Notes under the pieces: model-generated
The model's database searches: none
Seen by the model: the letters and a program-made list of their open reading frames with translations, nothing else
What the model was told of the DNA's origin: nothing
Program-made: the position numbers and the translations under genes
Part shown: positions 26,562 to 36,533 of the stretch, piece after piece
Layout of the letters: each line of letters starts with the position of its first letter
How positions within the stretch are numbered: the stretch's first letter is position 1
Origin: Flavobacterium subsaxonicum WB 4.1-42 = DSM 21790
GTDB lineage: Bacteria; Bacteroidota; Bacteroidia; Flavobacteriales; Flavobacteriaceae
Length of the DNA stretch: 64,000 nucleotides
Direction of reading: 5' to 3'
Assembly: GCF_000422725.1 (NCBI RefSeq)
Contig: NZ_AUGP01000028.1
Span: 1-64,000, forward strand

Positions 26562-29201
26562 CTACTGTTTCTTCTTCTTCCCAAAAAGGTCTTTTACTGC
26601 ATTAATGCCGCTCTTTACCTTTTCCTCGTCGGTTTTAGGGGTAGTAGTTTTGGTAGTGTCTTTAGGCTTGTTACCGTTTATAATGCCATTTAAAAGGTCT
26701 TTACCTTTGTCTTTAGCCTCATTTACGTATTTGTCTTTTTGTTGTTTGATAAGCTGCTGCGTAAGGCTGGTAACCGATTTAGAAATATCGGTACTAACCT
26801 TAGGGCTTTTAAAGTTGCCTGTAATAACCGCATTAACCGGCACGCTAATTTTACTGGCGTCGCCTGCTTTTAACGATGTTATAAGGCTGTTAACCTCGCT
26901 GCCCAGGTATTTGGCAGGTACATCAAACGCAACGGTGTAATTCATGTTCTGGTCAAAGCCATGCGTACCCTGAATGTTAATATCTATATCCTGGTATTTA
27001 AGCGCAAACGGCTTAATGTTAACCTTGCCATCGCTAAACGTCAGGTTAATTTTTTGGTTAAGGTTTAACTTAGACGGATCTAAAAATTTAAGGTTGCTGG
27101 TTAAAGCCGTAAGCACCTTAGAATTTTGGGTGTTGATGGTAGTATTGGCCAGCGACCCTAATAAATCTCCCGTAAGGGAGTTTAAGTCGGGCGTCATTTC
27201 TTTGGCATCCAGGTTACCTGATACCTTAATGGTAGAATTCATCTTACCGTTAATAACCCCTGCAATAGGTGCAATAGATTTAAGCATTTCCAGCTGGGTG
27301 AACGACTGTGTAATATCAAGGCTGTTAAGGTCCAGGTTCATGTCGAACTTAGGCGTGGCACCTTTGGTAGAAACCGTACCGGCAAAGCCAATAGCGCCGC
27401 CAAATACATTGGTTTTTACGTTTTGCAGGGCAACCGCCTCATCTTTAATAATCATTTTACCCGACACATTGGTAAGGTTCAGGTTGTCGTACACCACGGT
27501 GTTGGCCTTGGCGTTTATAGTACAATCTAAAAAAGCCGGAATTTTAACCGCATCAGATGTTGTGGTTTTTTTTGTGGTAGTCTTTTCACCCTCGCCCTCG
27601 GTTTTCTTGGTTGTGGTGGTAGTTTTGGTTTCGGTAGCCATAAAGTCCGACACCACAAGCTTGTTAGAACTCATATTAAAGTTGCCCTGTAAGGTTTGGT
27701 CTTTAAACACAAAACCGTAAAAATTATCAAGCGTACCGTTAATGGCAAGGTCAGAGCTTCCGGTTTTGGCATCAAAACGGCTCAGGGTTATGCGGCTTGG
27801 GTTAAACTGCACATCGGCCTGGCTGATAACAAACGGCTGCGGAAAACCATCGGCCTGGTAGTTAAAACCGCTCAGGCTCATTAATCCTTTATTCTGAATT
27901 TTCTCGTACGCACCCGTCTCTACCGATTTCATGTCGAATTTAGTCTCCACATCGGCCTTAAGTATACCGGTAAGCGGCATATCTAACTTAACCGGGTAGG
28001 CTTTGGCTACATTCCCCAGGTTAACGGTACCTTTAATACGGGCATCTACAAGGGCATTTTCTATAATGTTTTTGATGTTGGCTTTGGCATCGAACACATC
28101 CTGGTCGATACGGAACGACAGTTTATCAAGGTTAACGTAGGTGTCGTTAAGCACTCCCGTTTCGTTAATAATTTTAGTATCAATAACAATATTTTCTACC
28201 GATTTTGGTAAGTCAGGATATTTAAACGATGCATTGTTAGATGCAATGGCAATGTTGAATTTTGGTACGCTGTTATCGCTGTTAAGGCCGTTTACCTTAC
28301 CGTTAATGGTAAAATCGCCATTGGTTTTTACATTGGCAATACTACCGGAGTACGATTCCGGAATTAACCCTAAAAAGTTTTTGAATGATGAGGTTGGCGT
28401 TTTAAACGTCATGTCTATCTGCTGCCCGGCTTCAACCATTGCAACGCTGCCGTCAAACTCTAAAGGCAGCTGGTTTATAAATGCCTTGTTTTCTTTAAAG
28501 GTATAAATGCTCTTGTCTAAGTCCATACCCAAAACGGCATCCAGCTTAAGGGCTACATTGCGCATGTAGTTGGTCTTGTCCATATCCATCGTCAGTTTGG
28601 CGGTAGTATGGGTATCAAGGTCCAGCTTATTAGCGGCAAAATTGCCGGTGCCTTTGTGGTTAAGGCTGTCTATAACCACTTTTATTTTAGAGCGTTCGTC
28701 AAAATATTTAAACTTAAGGTTTTCTACCTCGTAGTTTTGAATGCTTAGCGCGAAGGGCTTGCTGGCTTCTGCCGATGCTGGCTTCTCGGCTTCATCTTTA
28801 ATGGCAATATCAAAATTGCCCACGCCGTCTTTATTAAAAAGTATGTTTACCACCCCGTTTTTGGTGCTGAACGATTGCAGCGCCATCGTTTCGCCATCGC
28901 CTTTAAAAAGCTCTTTAACCGACATTTTAAGGTTTATCTCGTTCATGTAAACCAGGGTGTCTCCGGCAAAAGGGGCCTTGTTTATAATACTCAGCTTATC
29001 TATGGTAACATTGGCCTGCGGAAAATTACTAAACAGGCTAAGGCTAACATCCTCAAACGCCACGGTGGCATCTACCTGCTCGTTAATAGCCTTGGCAACC
29101 ATGGCTTTAATTTTGTTTTTAAATAAAAAAGGCGCGGCCGCAAGGGCAATAATCAGGACAAGCAGTACAATGCCCGTCCATTTCAAAACTTTTTTCAACA
29201 T
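26562..29201 (-). CDS. AsmA family protein
   Basis: 879 residues. One N-terminal transmembrane helix (VLKWTGIVLLVLIIALAAAPFLF), then the AsmA start VEDVSLSLFSNFPQANVTIDKL and many repeated beta-strand units; the C-terminal ~200 residues (VINGKMNSTIKVSGNLDAKEMTP, LNSLTGDLLGSLANTTI) match the AsmA_2-like region. A Lys/Thr-rich linker lies at about 520-560, and the tail after 830 is Lys-rich. AsmA proteins are periplasmic, inner-membrane-anchored and are thought to affect lipid transport to the outer membrane. It is probably co-transcribed with sppA upstream (44-base gap). Confidence 0.9.
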   Translation of the reverse strand: MLKKVLKWTGIVLLVLIIALAAAPFLFKNKIKAMVAKAINEQVDATVAFEDVSLSLFSNFPQANVTIDKLSIINKAPFAGDTLVYMNEINLKMSVKELFKGDGETMALQSFSTKNGVVNILFNKDGVGNFDIAIKDEAEKPASAEASKPFALSIQNYEVENLKFKYFDERSKIKVVIDSLNHKGTGNFAANKLDLDTHTTAKLTMDMDKTNYMRNVALKLDAVLGMDLDKSIYTFKENKAFINQLPLEFDGSVAMVEAGQQIDMTFKTPTSSFKNFLGLIPESYSGSIANVKTNGDFTINGKVNGLNSDNSVPKFNIAIASNNASFKYPDLPKSVENIVIDTKIINETGVLNDTYVNLDKLSFRIDQDVFDAKANIKNIIENALVDARIKGTVNLGNVAKAYPVKLDMPLTGILKADVETKFDMKSVETGAYEKIQNKGLMSLSGFNYQADGFPQPFVISQADVQFNPSRITLSRFDAKTGSSDLAINGTLDNFYGFVFKDQTLQGNFNMSSNKLVVSDFMATETKTTTTTKKTEGEGEKTTTKKTTTSDAVKIPAFLDCTINAKANTVVYDNLNLTNVSGKMIIKDEAVALQNVKTNVFGGAIGFAGTVSTKGATPKFDMNLDLNSLDITQSFTQLEMLKSIAPIAGVINGKMNSTIKVSGNLDAKEMTPDLNSLTGDLLGSLANTTINTQNSKVLTALTSNLKFLDPSKLNLNQKINLTFSDGKVNIKPFALKYQDIDINIQGTHGFDQNMNYTVAFDVPAKYLGSEVNSLITSLKAGDASKISVPVNAVITGNFKSPKVSTDISKSVTSLTQQLIKQQKDKYVNEAKDKGKDLLNGIINGNKPKDTTKTTTPKTDEEKVKSGINAVKDLFGKKKKQ

Positions 29202-29245
29202 AACAGTACTAATTTGGGCTTAAAGATAAAACAATACAACGTATC

Positions 29246-31021
29246 TTACCTTATATTTATTTCGAAAGGCATCATAGCCTGTGTGCCCCTAAGCTGTGTG
29301 GCACGCCTTATGCGCTCTATCATTTCGTAGTTTTGCACGCCCACTTCTTCTTTAATAAACTCTTCTTTAGTCTGTGTAAACGGACTTGTTAAGCCTGCTA
29401 TGTATTTTTTAAACGACTTTTTAAACTCCGGAAAATTTTGTGTAGTGTATTTGGTGGTTTTGCCCAGTTTGGCAGCATATTTAATGGCATCATCAAGGCC
29501 GCCAATTTCGTCTACCAGTCCGTTTTTAAGTGCATCGGCACCGGTCCATACGCGGCCCTGTGCAAGGGCGTCAACCGCTTCGGGTGTCATTTTACGGCCA
29601 GTGGCAACACGGTTTACAAACGTGCCGTATATCTGCTCAATGCTTTGCTGTATAACCTCGCGGGTGTTATCCTGCAAAGGGGTAAACACACTGTAGCCTG
29701 CCGCATTGGTGTGCGTGTTAACCTGCTCTGTATGTATGCCCATGTTGTTGCTAAGCTTGGTAAAGTTGGGCAGTACGCCAAACACGCCAATAGAGCCTGT
29801 AATGGTACCGGCTTCAGCAAAAATCCTGTTGGCACCGCACGAAATGTAGTAACCTCCGGATGCTGCATAGTTGCCCATAGAAACCACCACCGGCTTTTTA
29901 AGCTTGGCAAGTTCTACTTCCCTCCAAATAAGTTCGGATGTAAGTGCGCTACCGCCCGGCGAATCGACACGCAATACTATGGATTTTACATTATCATCTT
30001 CCAGCGCCGCCTTGAATGATTCTCTCATGGCCTTTTCGCCAATAACATTTACATCGCCTTCGCCACCTGTAATTTCGCCCTGGGCATAAATTATGGCAAT
30101 TTTATCGGTTGCATCGCTAAGTAGCGCGTTTAAATGGGTAGCACTTACATAATCTAAAATATCAATAGAGTTGTATTCTTCGGTTTTATTAACTTTAAGT
30201 GCTTTTTTTATACCGTTGCGGTACTCGTCTTCGTAGCCAATTTTGTCAATAAGCTTAACCTGCTTGGCAAGCTCGGCAGTACGGGCACTAAGGTTGTTGG
30301 CAATGCTGTTAAGGCTGTCTACAGGTATGTTGCGGCTCGCCGAAATATCGGCCACCATATTGCTCCATACCGATGTTAGCAGGGCCGTTATCTGCTCTCT
30401 GTTGGCAGGGCTCATTTCGTTGGCAAGAAAAGGCTCTACAGCACTTTTGTATTTACCGTGACGGATAACCTCCATAGTAATGCCTGTTTTTTCCTGAAAA
30501 TCTTTAAAGAACATCACTTCAGATGATAACCCTTTAAACTCAAGGTCGGCTACCGGGTTAAGGTACAGCGTATCGGCTACCGAGTTAAGGTAGTAGTCGG
30601 TCTGGCTCAACGCATCAGAATAAGCCACTACAAATTTCTTAGTTTTTTTAAATTCTTCCAGCTTGTCCCTTAGTGCTTTGCTTTGCGCAATGCCCAGGGC
30701 AGAGTTGGTATTGGTAAGGGTAATGCCTTTAATACGGTCGTCTTTTTTGGCTTCGTCTATGGCGTTAAGCACATCAAAAAGTCCGTCTTTGGGTTCAGAG
30801 TCCAGCATCCCAAAATCTTTATAAGTAACCTTGCCGCCATAATCGGCTTTAACGGTGGCTATATCAAGCTCTATAACAGAGTTGTCTTTTACCTGCACTA
30901 CATCGTCGCTTTCAACACTACTGCCAACCGCCGCAATAATAACGGCAAACAGTATAAAGAACAGGAAACAGAACAAAAATAAACCTACAAGGGTAGAGAG
31001 TACGTTTTTTAAAAATTGCAT
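29246..31021 (-). CDS. sppA: Signal peptide peptidase SppA, 67K type
   Basis: 591 residues, the double-domain SppA. An N-terminal membrane anchor (residues 8-32) is followed by the lysine domain, with general base Lys192 in [11 protein letters not shown], and the serine domain, with nucleophile Ser388 in [20 protein letters not shown] and the TGSIGVFG segment complete the active site. It degrades cleaved signal peptides and other membrane peptides on the periplasmic side. No feature departs from the family. Confidence 0.95.
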   Translation of the reverse strand: MQFLKNVLSTLVGLFLFCFLFFILFAVIIAAVGSSVESDDVVQVKDNSVIELDIATVKADYGGKVTYKDFGMLDSEPKDGLFDVLNAIDEAKKDDRIKGITLTNTNSALGIAQSKALRDKLEEFKKTKKFVVAYSDALSQTDYYLNSVADTLYLNPVADLEFKGLSSEVMFFKDFQEKTGITMEVIRHGKYKSAVEPFLANEMSPANREQITALLTSVWSNMVADISASRNIPVDSLNSIANNLSARTAELAKQVKLIDKIGYEDEYRNGIKKALKVNKTEEYNSIDILDYVSATHLNALLSDATDKIAIIYAQGEITGGEGDVNVIGEKAMRESFKAALEDDNVKSIVLRVDSPGGSALTSELIWREVELAKLKKPVVVSMGNYAASGGYYISCGANRIFAEAGTITGSIGVFGVLPNFTKLSNNMGIHTEQVNTHTNAAGYSVFTPLQDNTREVIQQSIEQIYGTFVNRVATGRKMTPEAVDALAQGRVWTGADALKNGLVDEIGGLDDAIKYAAKLGKTTKYTTQNFPEFKKSFKKYIAGLTSPFTQTKEEFIKEEVGVQNYEMIERIRRATQLRGTQAMMPFEINIR

Positions 31022-31153
31022 AATGAATTCGATTTTCTAAATAGGTCGCAAAATTACGCTATATGTTACACAGCAAATTGCATTGTTTTAATTTTATTAA
31101 CAGCTTGCCAATATTTTAAAATGGCAGCAAAATGTTTGCTTACTTTGTAGCCT

Positions 31154-32296
31154 ATGAAATTTCAGAACACCGCTATTTTATCGTTAGGCAGCAACCTGGG
31201 CAACCGCCTGCAAAACCTGCAAGACAGTATTAATTTTATACACAGCCATGTAGCTACCGTAGTAAAGGTTTCGGGCATTTACGAAAATCCTGCTATGGGG
31301 TTTGTGGGCGATGCCTTTTACAACTGTGCGATTTTGGTGCATACCAATAAAACAGCGCACGAGTTGCTGGAGGGGCTGCAACAGGCCGAACAGCAGGGCG
31401 GCAGGGTACGCAGCGCCGACGGGCAGCACATTTCGCGCACTATAGATGTCGACCTGATTGCCTTTAATAACGATGTTATAAACGAGCCGCATTTACAGGT
31501 GCCGCATCCGCGGATGCAGTTGCGCAATTTTGTGCTTTTGCCCTTACGGGATGTTGCCCCGCACTGGATGCACCCCGTTATAAAACAGGATGTAAATGCC
31601 CTGATTGATACCGCGGAAGACAACAGCCCCTGCGATTTTTTAATGCAGTTGCCGGCACCATTGGCAAATTTAAACCCCGAAAAATTTAAGTACATTGCCA
31701 TTGAAGGTAATATTGGCGCAGGTAAAACATCGTTAGCCGGAAAGATATCGGAAGATTTTAATGCGAGGATCGTACTGGAGCGTTTTGCCGATAACCCTTT
31801 TTTGCCCAAATTTTATGCAGAGCCAGAGAGGTATGCTTTTCAGTTAGAGATGTCTTTCTTGGCCGACCGCTACCAGCAAATTACCGAAGACCTGGCGCAG
31901 TTTAACCTTGCCAGCGATTTTGTTGTGGCCGATTACCATATTTTTAAATCGCTTATATTTTCTAAAGTTACCCTTACCGAAGACGAATACAAGCTGTACC
32001 ACAAATTGTTTGATATTATGTACAGCGAAATTCCGCGCCCCGGCCTGTATGTGTACCTGTACCAAAACAGTGCAACGCTTTTAGAGCAGATTAAAAAGCG
32101 CGGACGCAGCTACGAGCAGGATATTACCGCCGATTATCTTGAAGATATTAACAAAGGCTACTTAAAATACATACAGCACACAACGGGCCTAAATGTATTG
32201 GTTATAGATGTTAGCGGCCGCGATTTTGTGCACCACCAACCCGATTATATGTGGCTGCTGGAGCAGATAAACAATGCGGCTAACTTATCGCAATAA
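31154..32296 (+). CDS. folK: Fused HPPK (FolK) and deoxynucleoside kinase
   Basis: 380 residues in two domains. Residues 1-165 are 6-hydroxymethyl-7,8-dihydropterin pyrophosphokinase: LGSNLGNRLQNLQ, YENPAMGF, and the RTIDVDLIAF and VPHPRMQLRNFVLLPL blocks for folate synthesis. Residues ~175-380 are a deoxynucleoside kinase: P-loop EGNIGAGKTS (184-193), LERFADNPFLPKFY, and the lid RGRSYEQDI. The fusion is found in Flavobacteriia. The C-terminal 12 bases overlap the oppositely oriented adhesin gene. Both halves look complete. Confidence 0.93.
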   Translation: MKFQNTAILSLGSNLGNRLQNLQDSINFIHSHVATVVKVSGIYENPAMGFVGDAFYNCAILVHTNKTAHELLEGLQQAEQQGGRVRSADGQHISRTIDVDLIAFNNDVINEPHLQVPHPRMQLRNFVLLPLRDVAPHWMHPVIKQDVNALIDTAEDNSPCDFLMQLPAPLANLNPEKFKYIAIEGNIGAGKTSLAGKISEDFNARIVLERFADNPFLPKFYAEPERYAFQLEMSFLADRYQQITEDLAQFNLASDFVVADYHIFKSLIFSKVTLTEDEYKLYHKLFDIMYSEIPRPGLYVYLYQNSATLLEQIKKRGRSYEQDITADYLEDINKGYLKYIQHTTGLNVLVIDVSGRDFVHHQPDYMWLLEQINNAANLSQ

Positions 32297-35107
32297 AGCA
32301 AAGTGCCCCTTAATTTCGGGCGTGGCATTATCAACTTTTACAATGTACCAGTAATCATCGGCAGGCAGTGGGCGGCTGTTGTAAGTGCCATCCCAATACG
32401 GGTTAAGGCGGCTTAGCTGCGTAATTATCTTGCCGTAACGGTCTAATATAATTACGGTAGCATAGGGTAGTTTGCTCATGCCGGCCAGGGTAAACTGGTC
32501 GTTAACGTTATCTCCGTTAGGTGTAAATGCCTTTGGTATAAGGTTAATGGTAAAGCGTTTTGTGTCTTCGCCACAATTAATTACAGAGCGGGCGTAGGCA
32601 AAATACACCCCGCTTGATAAATTATAAAACCTTGGCGACGCCTGGTAATTTATCCCATCTATAGAGAATTCGTAATCATCTACCGTGCCGTTTTCCATCA
32701 TAATGGTGGCGCTCTCGTTGTTTATAGCAATGCGGTCTATTATTGGGGCTGCAATAGTTGTAGCCGTAAATACTTTTGTAGACGGGCAACCAAAAGAGTT
32801 CGTTACCGTTACGCTATACGTACCGGCCTCGTCTATGGTTATGGTTTGTGTAGTTGCCCCTGTAGACCATTCGTACTGTTGGTTGGGCAGGCCGGCATCT
32901 AAATCTAACGTAGCAATTTCGCAAAACTCCACGGCTTCATCATCGCCTAAAACCGGCACCGGGTTTACAACAACGTCTACAGCTATCCTGTCTGCTGCCG
33001 GGCAATTGTTGTTAATGGCCTGCGCGTAAAAAGTAGTATCTGCCGTAATGTTAGGGCTGGTAATGCTGTTGCCGCTGCCAATAAGGTTGCCGCCCGTTGG
33101 GGCATCGTACCAGTCTATTATCCCTGCCGATGGCACGCCCTCTAATATCGCTGTGCCCTCGCCACAAATAGCAACCGGTGTGGTTACTGTTACGGTTGGT
33201 AAAGAAAGCACTGTAGCTACAACGGCAGTTCGTGTAGCTGTAAGGCAGCCACTGTTATCGGCCTCGGCATAAAAAGTGGTATCGGTTGTAATAAACGGAC
33301 TCGTAATACTATTTCCGCTGCCAATTAAGTTGCCGCCGGTAGGGGCATCATACCAATTAATGGAACCCACTGTAGTAGTAGCTTCTAACAGCGCCGTACC
33401 CTGAACGCAAACATACACCGGGCTAACAGCCGTTATTACCGGCTGCGGAATAACCGTTACGGTAACAGGCATTCGTGTTGAGGTACAGGTATTGTCAAAC
33501 GCTTCGGCATAATACGTGGTGGTTGCCGTAATGTTCGGACTCGTAATTGTTGTACCCGAACCAATAAGATTACCGCCTGTAGCAGCATCGTACCAGTTAA
33601 CGGTACCCGCACTTGGTGTGGCGGTAAGTGTTGCAGTGCCGCCTCCGCACAGGTCGGCCGGGGTGGTGGTGGTTAGTGTAGGTAATGGCGTAACGGTTAC
33701 GTTTACGCCCACACGTGCCGATATACAGCCTTCGCTGCTGGTAGCCTCGGCATAATAAGTGGTTGGACCCGTAACGGCAGGGCTGGTAATGCTGTTGCCG
33801 GTACCAATAAGGTTACCGCCGGTGGGGGCATCATACCAGTTAATGGTGCTTATTAAAGCATTTGCCTGCAATGTGGCACTGCCCTGGTTGCACACCGTTA
33901 CCGGCGATGTTGTTGTAACCACAGGTATATAATTTACTACAGCCAATATAGAGGTACGGTTTGCAGTGGTACAGCTGGCATCGTAAGGCGATACATAATA
34001 CGTTGTGGTCGTGGTTATATTTGGCGTAGTAAAATTACTGCCCGATGCCAGTAAGTTACCGCCTGTTGGGGCATCATACCAATATACATTACCGTTGCTG
34101 GATTGCGCCTGTAAGGCTATAGTGCCGCTGCCGCAAACGGCCCCCGGTGTGTTGCCTGTAATGGTGGGTATGGTAATAGTACTACTGCCTGATATTTGCG
34201 GAGCCGTTTCGCCCGGCATGCCGCCATATTCTACCACATAGCCTTTAGCCTGGTAATTACCATCGGGGTCGCCGTTAACGCTAAGGTCGTTCCACGAGCC
34301 GGCAATACCAACGCCCGGTGCGGTAATATGGGCATAATCTTCGTTACCGTTATAATTATTGGGTTCGCCGTTGTTCCAGTATTCGTAGTTGGGTGTAGTG
34401 CCGTTGGCAGCGCCATTCCAAAATACGGTACCGGCTTCGGGTCCCGTCATCCATTTCCAAACGCCTTCGGTCTCCGCGTCCGATCCGCCAATCCAGCCGT
34501 TGCCCGTAGCCTGCTCGCCGCAAAGCTGCGATTCGTCCGATGAACTCAGTGTGGCAAGATAGCCCTGAAGCCCAAAATAGGTAGTGTTTTGTGCTGCGGT
34601 TTTAGCGGCTGTCCAGCTTATGCCCAAAGAGGCAATATATTTATAGTAATGCCCTGTAGAAGGCAGGTAATTGGCATCGCCAAGTGTGATGGAAAAGGAG
34701 CGCGAACCGGTTGGGTTGGCTGCCGTGCTGTTGTATACTACATTGTTTTTTACAGCATTTATAAGTGTTGTATACGGCACCTGCTGCCCGCCAACGCCGC
34801 TTATGGTCAGCTTACCTGCGGTGGCATTCCAGCTGCTGGTAACGTTGGTAATGGTAGTGTTAAGGCTCAGGTTGTCCGACCCGTTTACATAGCCCGATGA
34901 TATTTGTATGTATACGGCGTTGGTGCCGGTATCATCGGCATCGGTAATATTAAAATCGGTTACAATGTTAATGGGTGTGCCGGGGCAATATACTTGGTTG
35001 CCCACTGCGGTTACAACCGGTGCGGCATTATTTTGTGCAAAAGAGTTAGCGCAAAAAAAAAGGAGTAATAATTGAATTCTCAGATATTTCGGGACAAAAT
35101 TCTTCAT
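32285..35107 (-). CDS. Secreted C-type lectin / Ig-like repeat protein with T9SS type B sorting domain
   Basis: 940 residues. Signal peptide (1-24), an N-terminal beta region, a C-type lectin-like domain (~152-297) with the Ca-site EPN (248-250) and WND (272-274), then five Ig-like repeats with WYDA at residues 343, 424, 505, 585 and 666 (80-81-residue period). An Ig/PKD-like region (~715-785) leads into the CHU_C domain (858-940: AFTPNGDNVNDQF, ILDRYGKI, PADDYWYIV, GHFALLR). EPN/WND suggests sugar binding at the cell surface. No PorP/SprF gene is next to it. The 3' end overlaps folK by 12 bases. Confidence 0.88.
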   Translation of the reverse strand: MKNFVPKYLRIQLLLLFFCANSFAQNNAAPVVTAVGNQVYCPGTPINIVTDFNITDADDTGTNAVYIQISSGYVNGSDNLSLNTTITNVTSSWNATAGKLTISGVGGQQVPYTTLINAVKNNVVYNSTAANPTGSRSFSITLGDANYLPSTGHYYKYIASLGISWTAAKTAAQNTTYFGLQGYLATLSSSDESQLCGEQATGNGWIGGSDAETEGVWKWMTGPEAGTVFWNGAANGTTPNYEYWNNGEPNNYNGNEDYAHITAPGVGIAGSWNDLSVNGDPDGNYQAKGYVVEYGGMPGETAPQISGSSTITIPTITGNTPGAVCGSGTIALQAQSSNGNVYWYDAPTGGNLLASGSNFTTPNITTTTTYYVSPYDASCTTANRTSILAVVNYIPVVTTTSPVTVCNQGSATLQANALISTINWYDAPTGGNLIGTGNSITSPAVTGPTTYYAEATSSEGCISARVGVNVTVTPLPTLTTTTPADLCGGGTATLTATPSAGTVNWYDAATGGNLIGSGTTITSPNITATTTYYAEAFDNTCTSTRMPVTVTVIPQPVITAVSPVYVCVQGTALLEATTTVGSINWYDAPTGGNLIGSGNSITSPFITTDTTFYAEADNSGCLTATRTAVVATVLSLPTVTVTTPVAICGEGTAILEGVPSAGIIDWYDAPTGGNLIGSGNSITSPNITADTTFYAQAINNNCPAADRIAVDVVVNPVPVLGDDEAVEFCEIATLDLDAGLPNQQYEWSTGATTQTITIDEAGTYSVTVTNSFGCPSTKVFTATTIAAPIIDRIAINNESATIMMENGTVDDYEFSIDGINYQASPRFYNLSSGVYFAYARSVINCGEDTKRFTINLIPKAFTPNGDNVNDQFTLAGMSKLPYATVIILDRYGKIITQLSRLNPYWDGTYNSRPLPADDYWYIVKVDNATPEIKGHFALLR

Positions 35108-35140
35108 CCCGTAAAAATATGAAAAATAACTACTGAAACG

Positions 35141-35671
35141 TTATAGTGCCGTTTTTTTAAACAAATCCCAGACTACTATTCCGGCAGAAACCGAAATGTT
35201 GAGGGAATGTTTAGTTCCTAACTGCGGAATTTCGATAGTGCCGCTGCATAGATCGATAGCTTCTTGTGCTACGCCTTTAACCTCATTACCAAACACTAAC
35301 GCATATTTTTTGCCATTTATGGGCTCAAAATCCTGTAAAAATACAGAGTTTTCTACCTGCTCTATAGCTAAAACCTCAACATCCTGGTTTTTAAGCGATT
35401 TTATTACATCAATAACCTCTTTTTGATACTCCCAATCTACCGTTTCGGTGGCGCCAAGGGCAGTTTTGTGTATTTCTTTATTGGGTGGGGTGGCGGTAAT
35501 GCCGCACAGGTATATTTTCTCAACCAGGAACGCATCGGCCGTTCTAAAAACCGACCCGATATTATGCAGGCTCCTTACATCGTCTAAAATTATAATAATA
35601 GGCGTTTTAGCCGCTTCTTTAAATTCTTCGGTGTTTTTGCGGTTCAGTTCGCTGTTGGCTATTTTTCTCAT
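35141..35671 (-). CDS. RNA methyltransferase, TrmH/SpoU family
   Basis: 176 residues, the short SPOUT type without an RNA-binding extension. Motif 1 is NIGSVFRTADAF, motif 2 is LVFGNEVKGV and motif 3 is IPQLGTKHSLNISVSAGIVVWDLF; the trefoil-knot AdoMet site lies between motifs 2 and 3. It probably methylates a ribose 2'-OH in tRNA or rRNA. The exact target cannot be told from the sequence; it is close in length to TrmL and to short TrmH-like proteins. Confidence 0.9.
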   Translation of the reverse strand: MRKIANSELNRKNTEEFKEAAKTPIIIILDDVRSLHNIGSVFRTADAFLVEKIYLCGITATPPNKEIHKTALGATETVDWEYQKEVIDVIKSLKNQDVEVLAIEQVENSVFLQDFEPINGKKYALVFGNEVKGVAQEAIDLCSGTIEIPQLGTKHSLNISVSAGIVVWDLFKKTAL

Positions 35672-35725
35672 AAAGGCAGTACATTTTGAAGCTGCAAAAT
35701 TAAGGCAAAATTAAAGAGGATTTTT

Positions 35726-35854
35726 AGATTGTTGGATAATTAGATGTTTAGACGGAATTGAATTTAATAAGATTTTAGGTTGTTAGTATATTAGATTTAG
35801 AGTGAATGGATTTCTCAGTAACTATTGTCTAACAATCTAATTATCCAACAATCT
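35726..35854. repeat. 19-bp perfect inverted repeat in spacer upstream of trmH-like gene
   Basis: AGATTGTTGGATAATTAGA (35726-35744) and its exact complement TCTAATTATCCAACAATCT (35836-35854) flank 91 bases without a gene. Confidence 0.65.
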
Positions 35855-35878
35855 ATAAATCGACGCTGAGTATAGTGC

Positions 35879-35914
35879 AAAAAAATAACCGCTCTTCTCC
35901 CAGAGAGCGGTTAT
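35879..35914 (-). terminator. Terminator of the 35938 gene (minus strand)
   Basis: On the minus strand a stem ATAACCGCTCT/AGAGCGGTTAT is followed by seven T, 24 bases after the stop at 35938. Confidence 0.9.
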
Positions 35915-35937
35915 CGGCATAAGAAATAGTTGTGTAA

Positions 35938-36348
35938 TTAAGATCTCTTAGTGTCTGCCTTTTTATCTACGGGTTTTTTAGGTCCCTGGTTTTTTTGATT
36001 GCTTTTCCACTTCGTGTATTGCTCATCAGTAAGTATGCCTTTCATTTTTTTATCGGTAGCCGCCTGTTCTTCTTTCATTTTAGCTTCCATAGCAGTAGCA
36101 TCCGGTTTTTCGCCTTTTTTGCCGCCTTCGGGCTTGTTGCTTTCCCTTTTCTTTTGCTCTTCGGTATAAAAAGCTTTAACCTTAGCTTGCTGTTTGTCGT
36201 TAAGGCCAAGCTCTTTGGTCAGGTTTTTTGCCTGCTCATCGGGTGTTATTTCGGTCTTAGGCTTGTGGCCTTCTTTTAGCTCTTTTTTATCCTGTGCAAA
36301 ACCGGCAACACTGGCAAGCAGTAAGGCTGCCATTACAAATTTTTTCAT
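35938..36348 (-). CDS. Periplasmic Lys-rich DUF4890/Spy-like protein
   Basis: 136 residues. Signal peptide MKKFVMAALLLASVAGFAQ, then a basic, helical protein. The pattern ITPDEQAKNLTKELGLNDKQQAKVKAFY and, later, MKGILTDEQYTKWKSNQ resembles the two LTxxQ-like helices of Spy/CpxP and DUF4890 periplasmic proteins. The C-terminus is a Lys/Pro-rich tail. Function is unknown; Spy relatives act as envelope-stress chaperones. Confidence 0.75.
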   Translation of the reverse strand: MKKFVMAALLLASVAGFAQDKKELKEGHKPKTEITPDEQAKNLTKELGLNDKQQAKVKAFYTEEQKKRESNKPEGGKKGEKPDATAMEAKMKEEQAATDKKMKGILTDEQYTKWKSNQKNQGPKKPVDKKADTKRS

Positions 36349-36533
36349 TGATCAAGATTTTGTTTTTAATTGATAGCATAAAGATACCTGTAACCCCGGT
36401 GCCTAAATTATAATTGAGGTAAACCCATAAATAAATGCGGTTAATAAATGGTGTATAATGGGTAGGGGTCAACCCTGTATTTTGCCATTTTTTTTGATTA
36501 ATTTCGCCACCTACACATTAAATACCTACAGCT

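Noticed and set aside
27541-27632. Thr/Lys coding run in AsmA as frameshifted or inserted DNA
   Set aside because: The reading frame continues through it and similar linkers are normal between beta modules.
33000-34100. Regular nucleotide repeats as a CRISPR or satellite array
   Set aside because: They are the coding repeats of five Ig-like domains (about 243 bp period) in the lectin protein gene.
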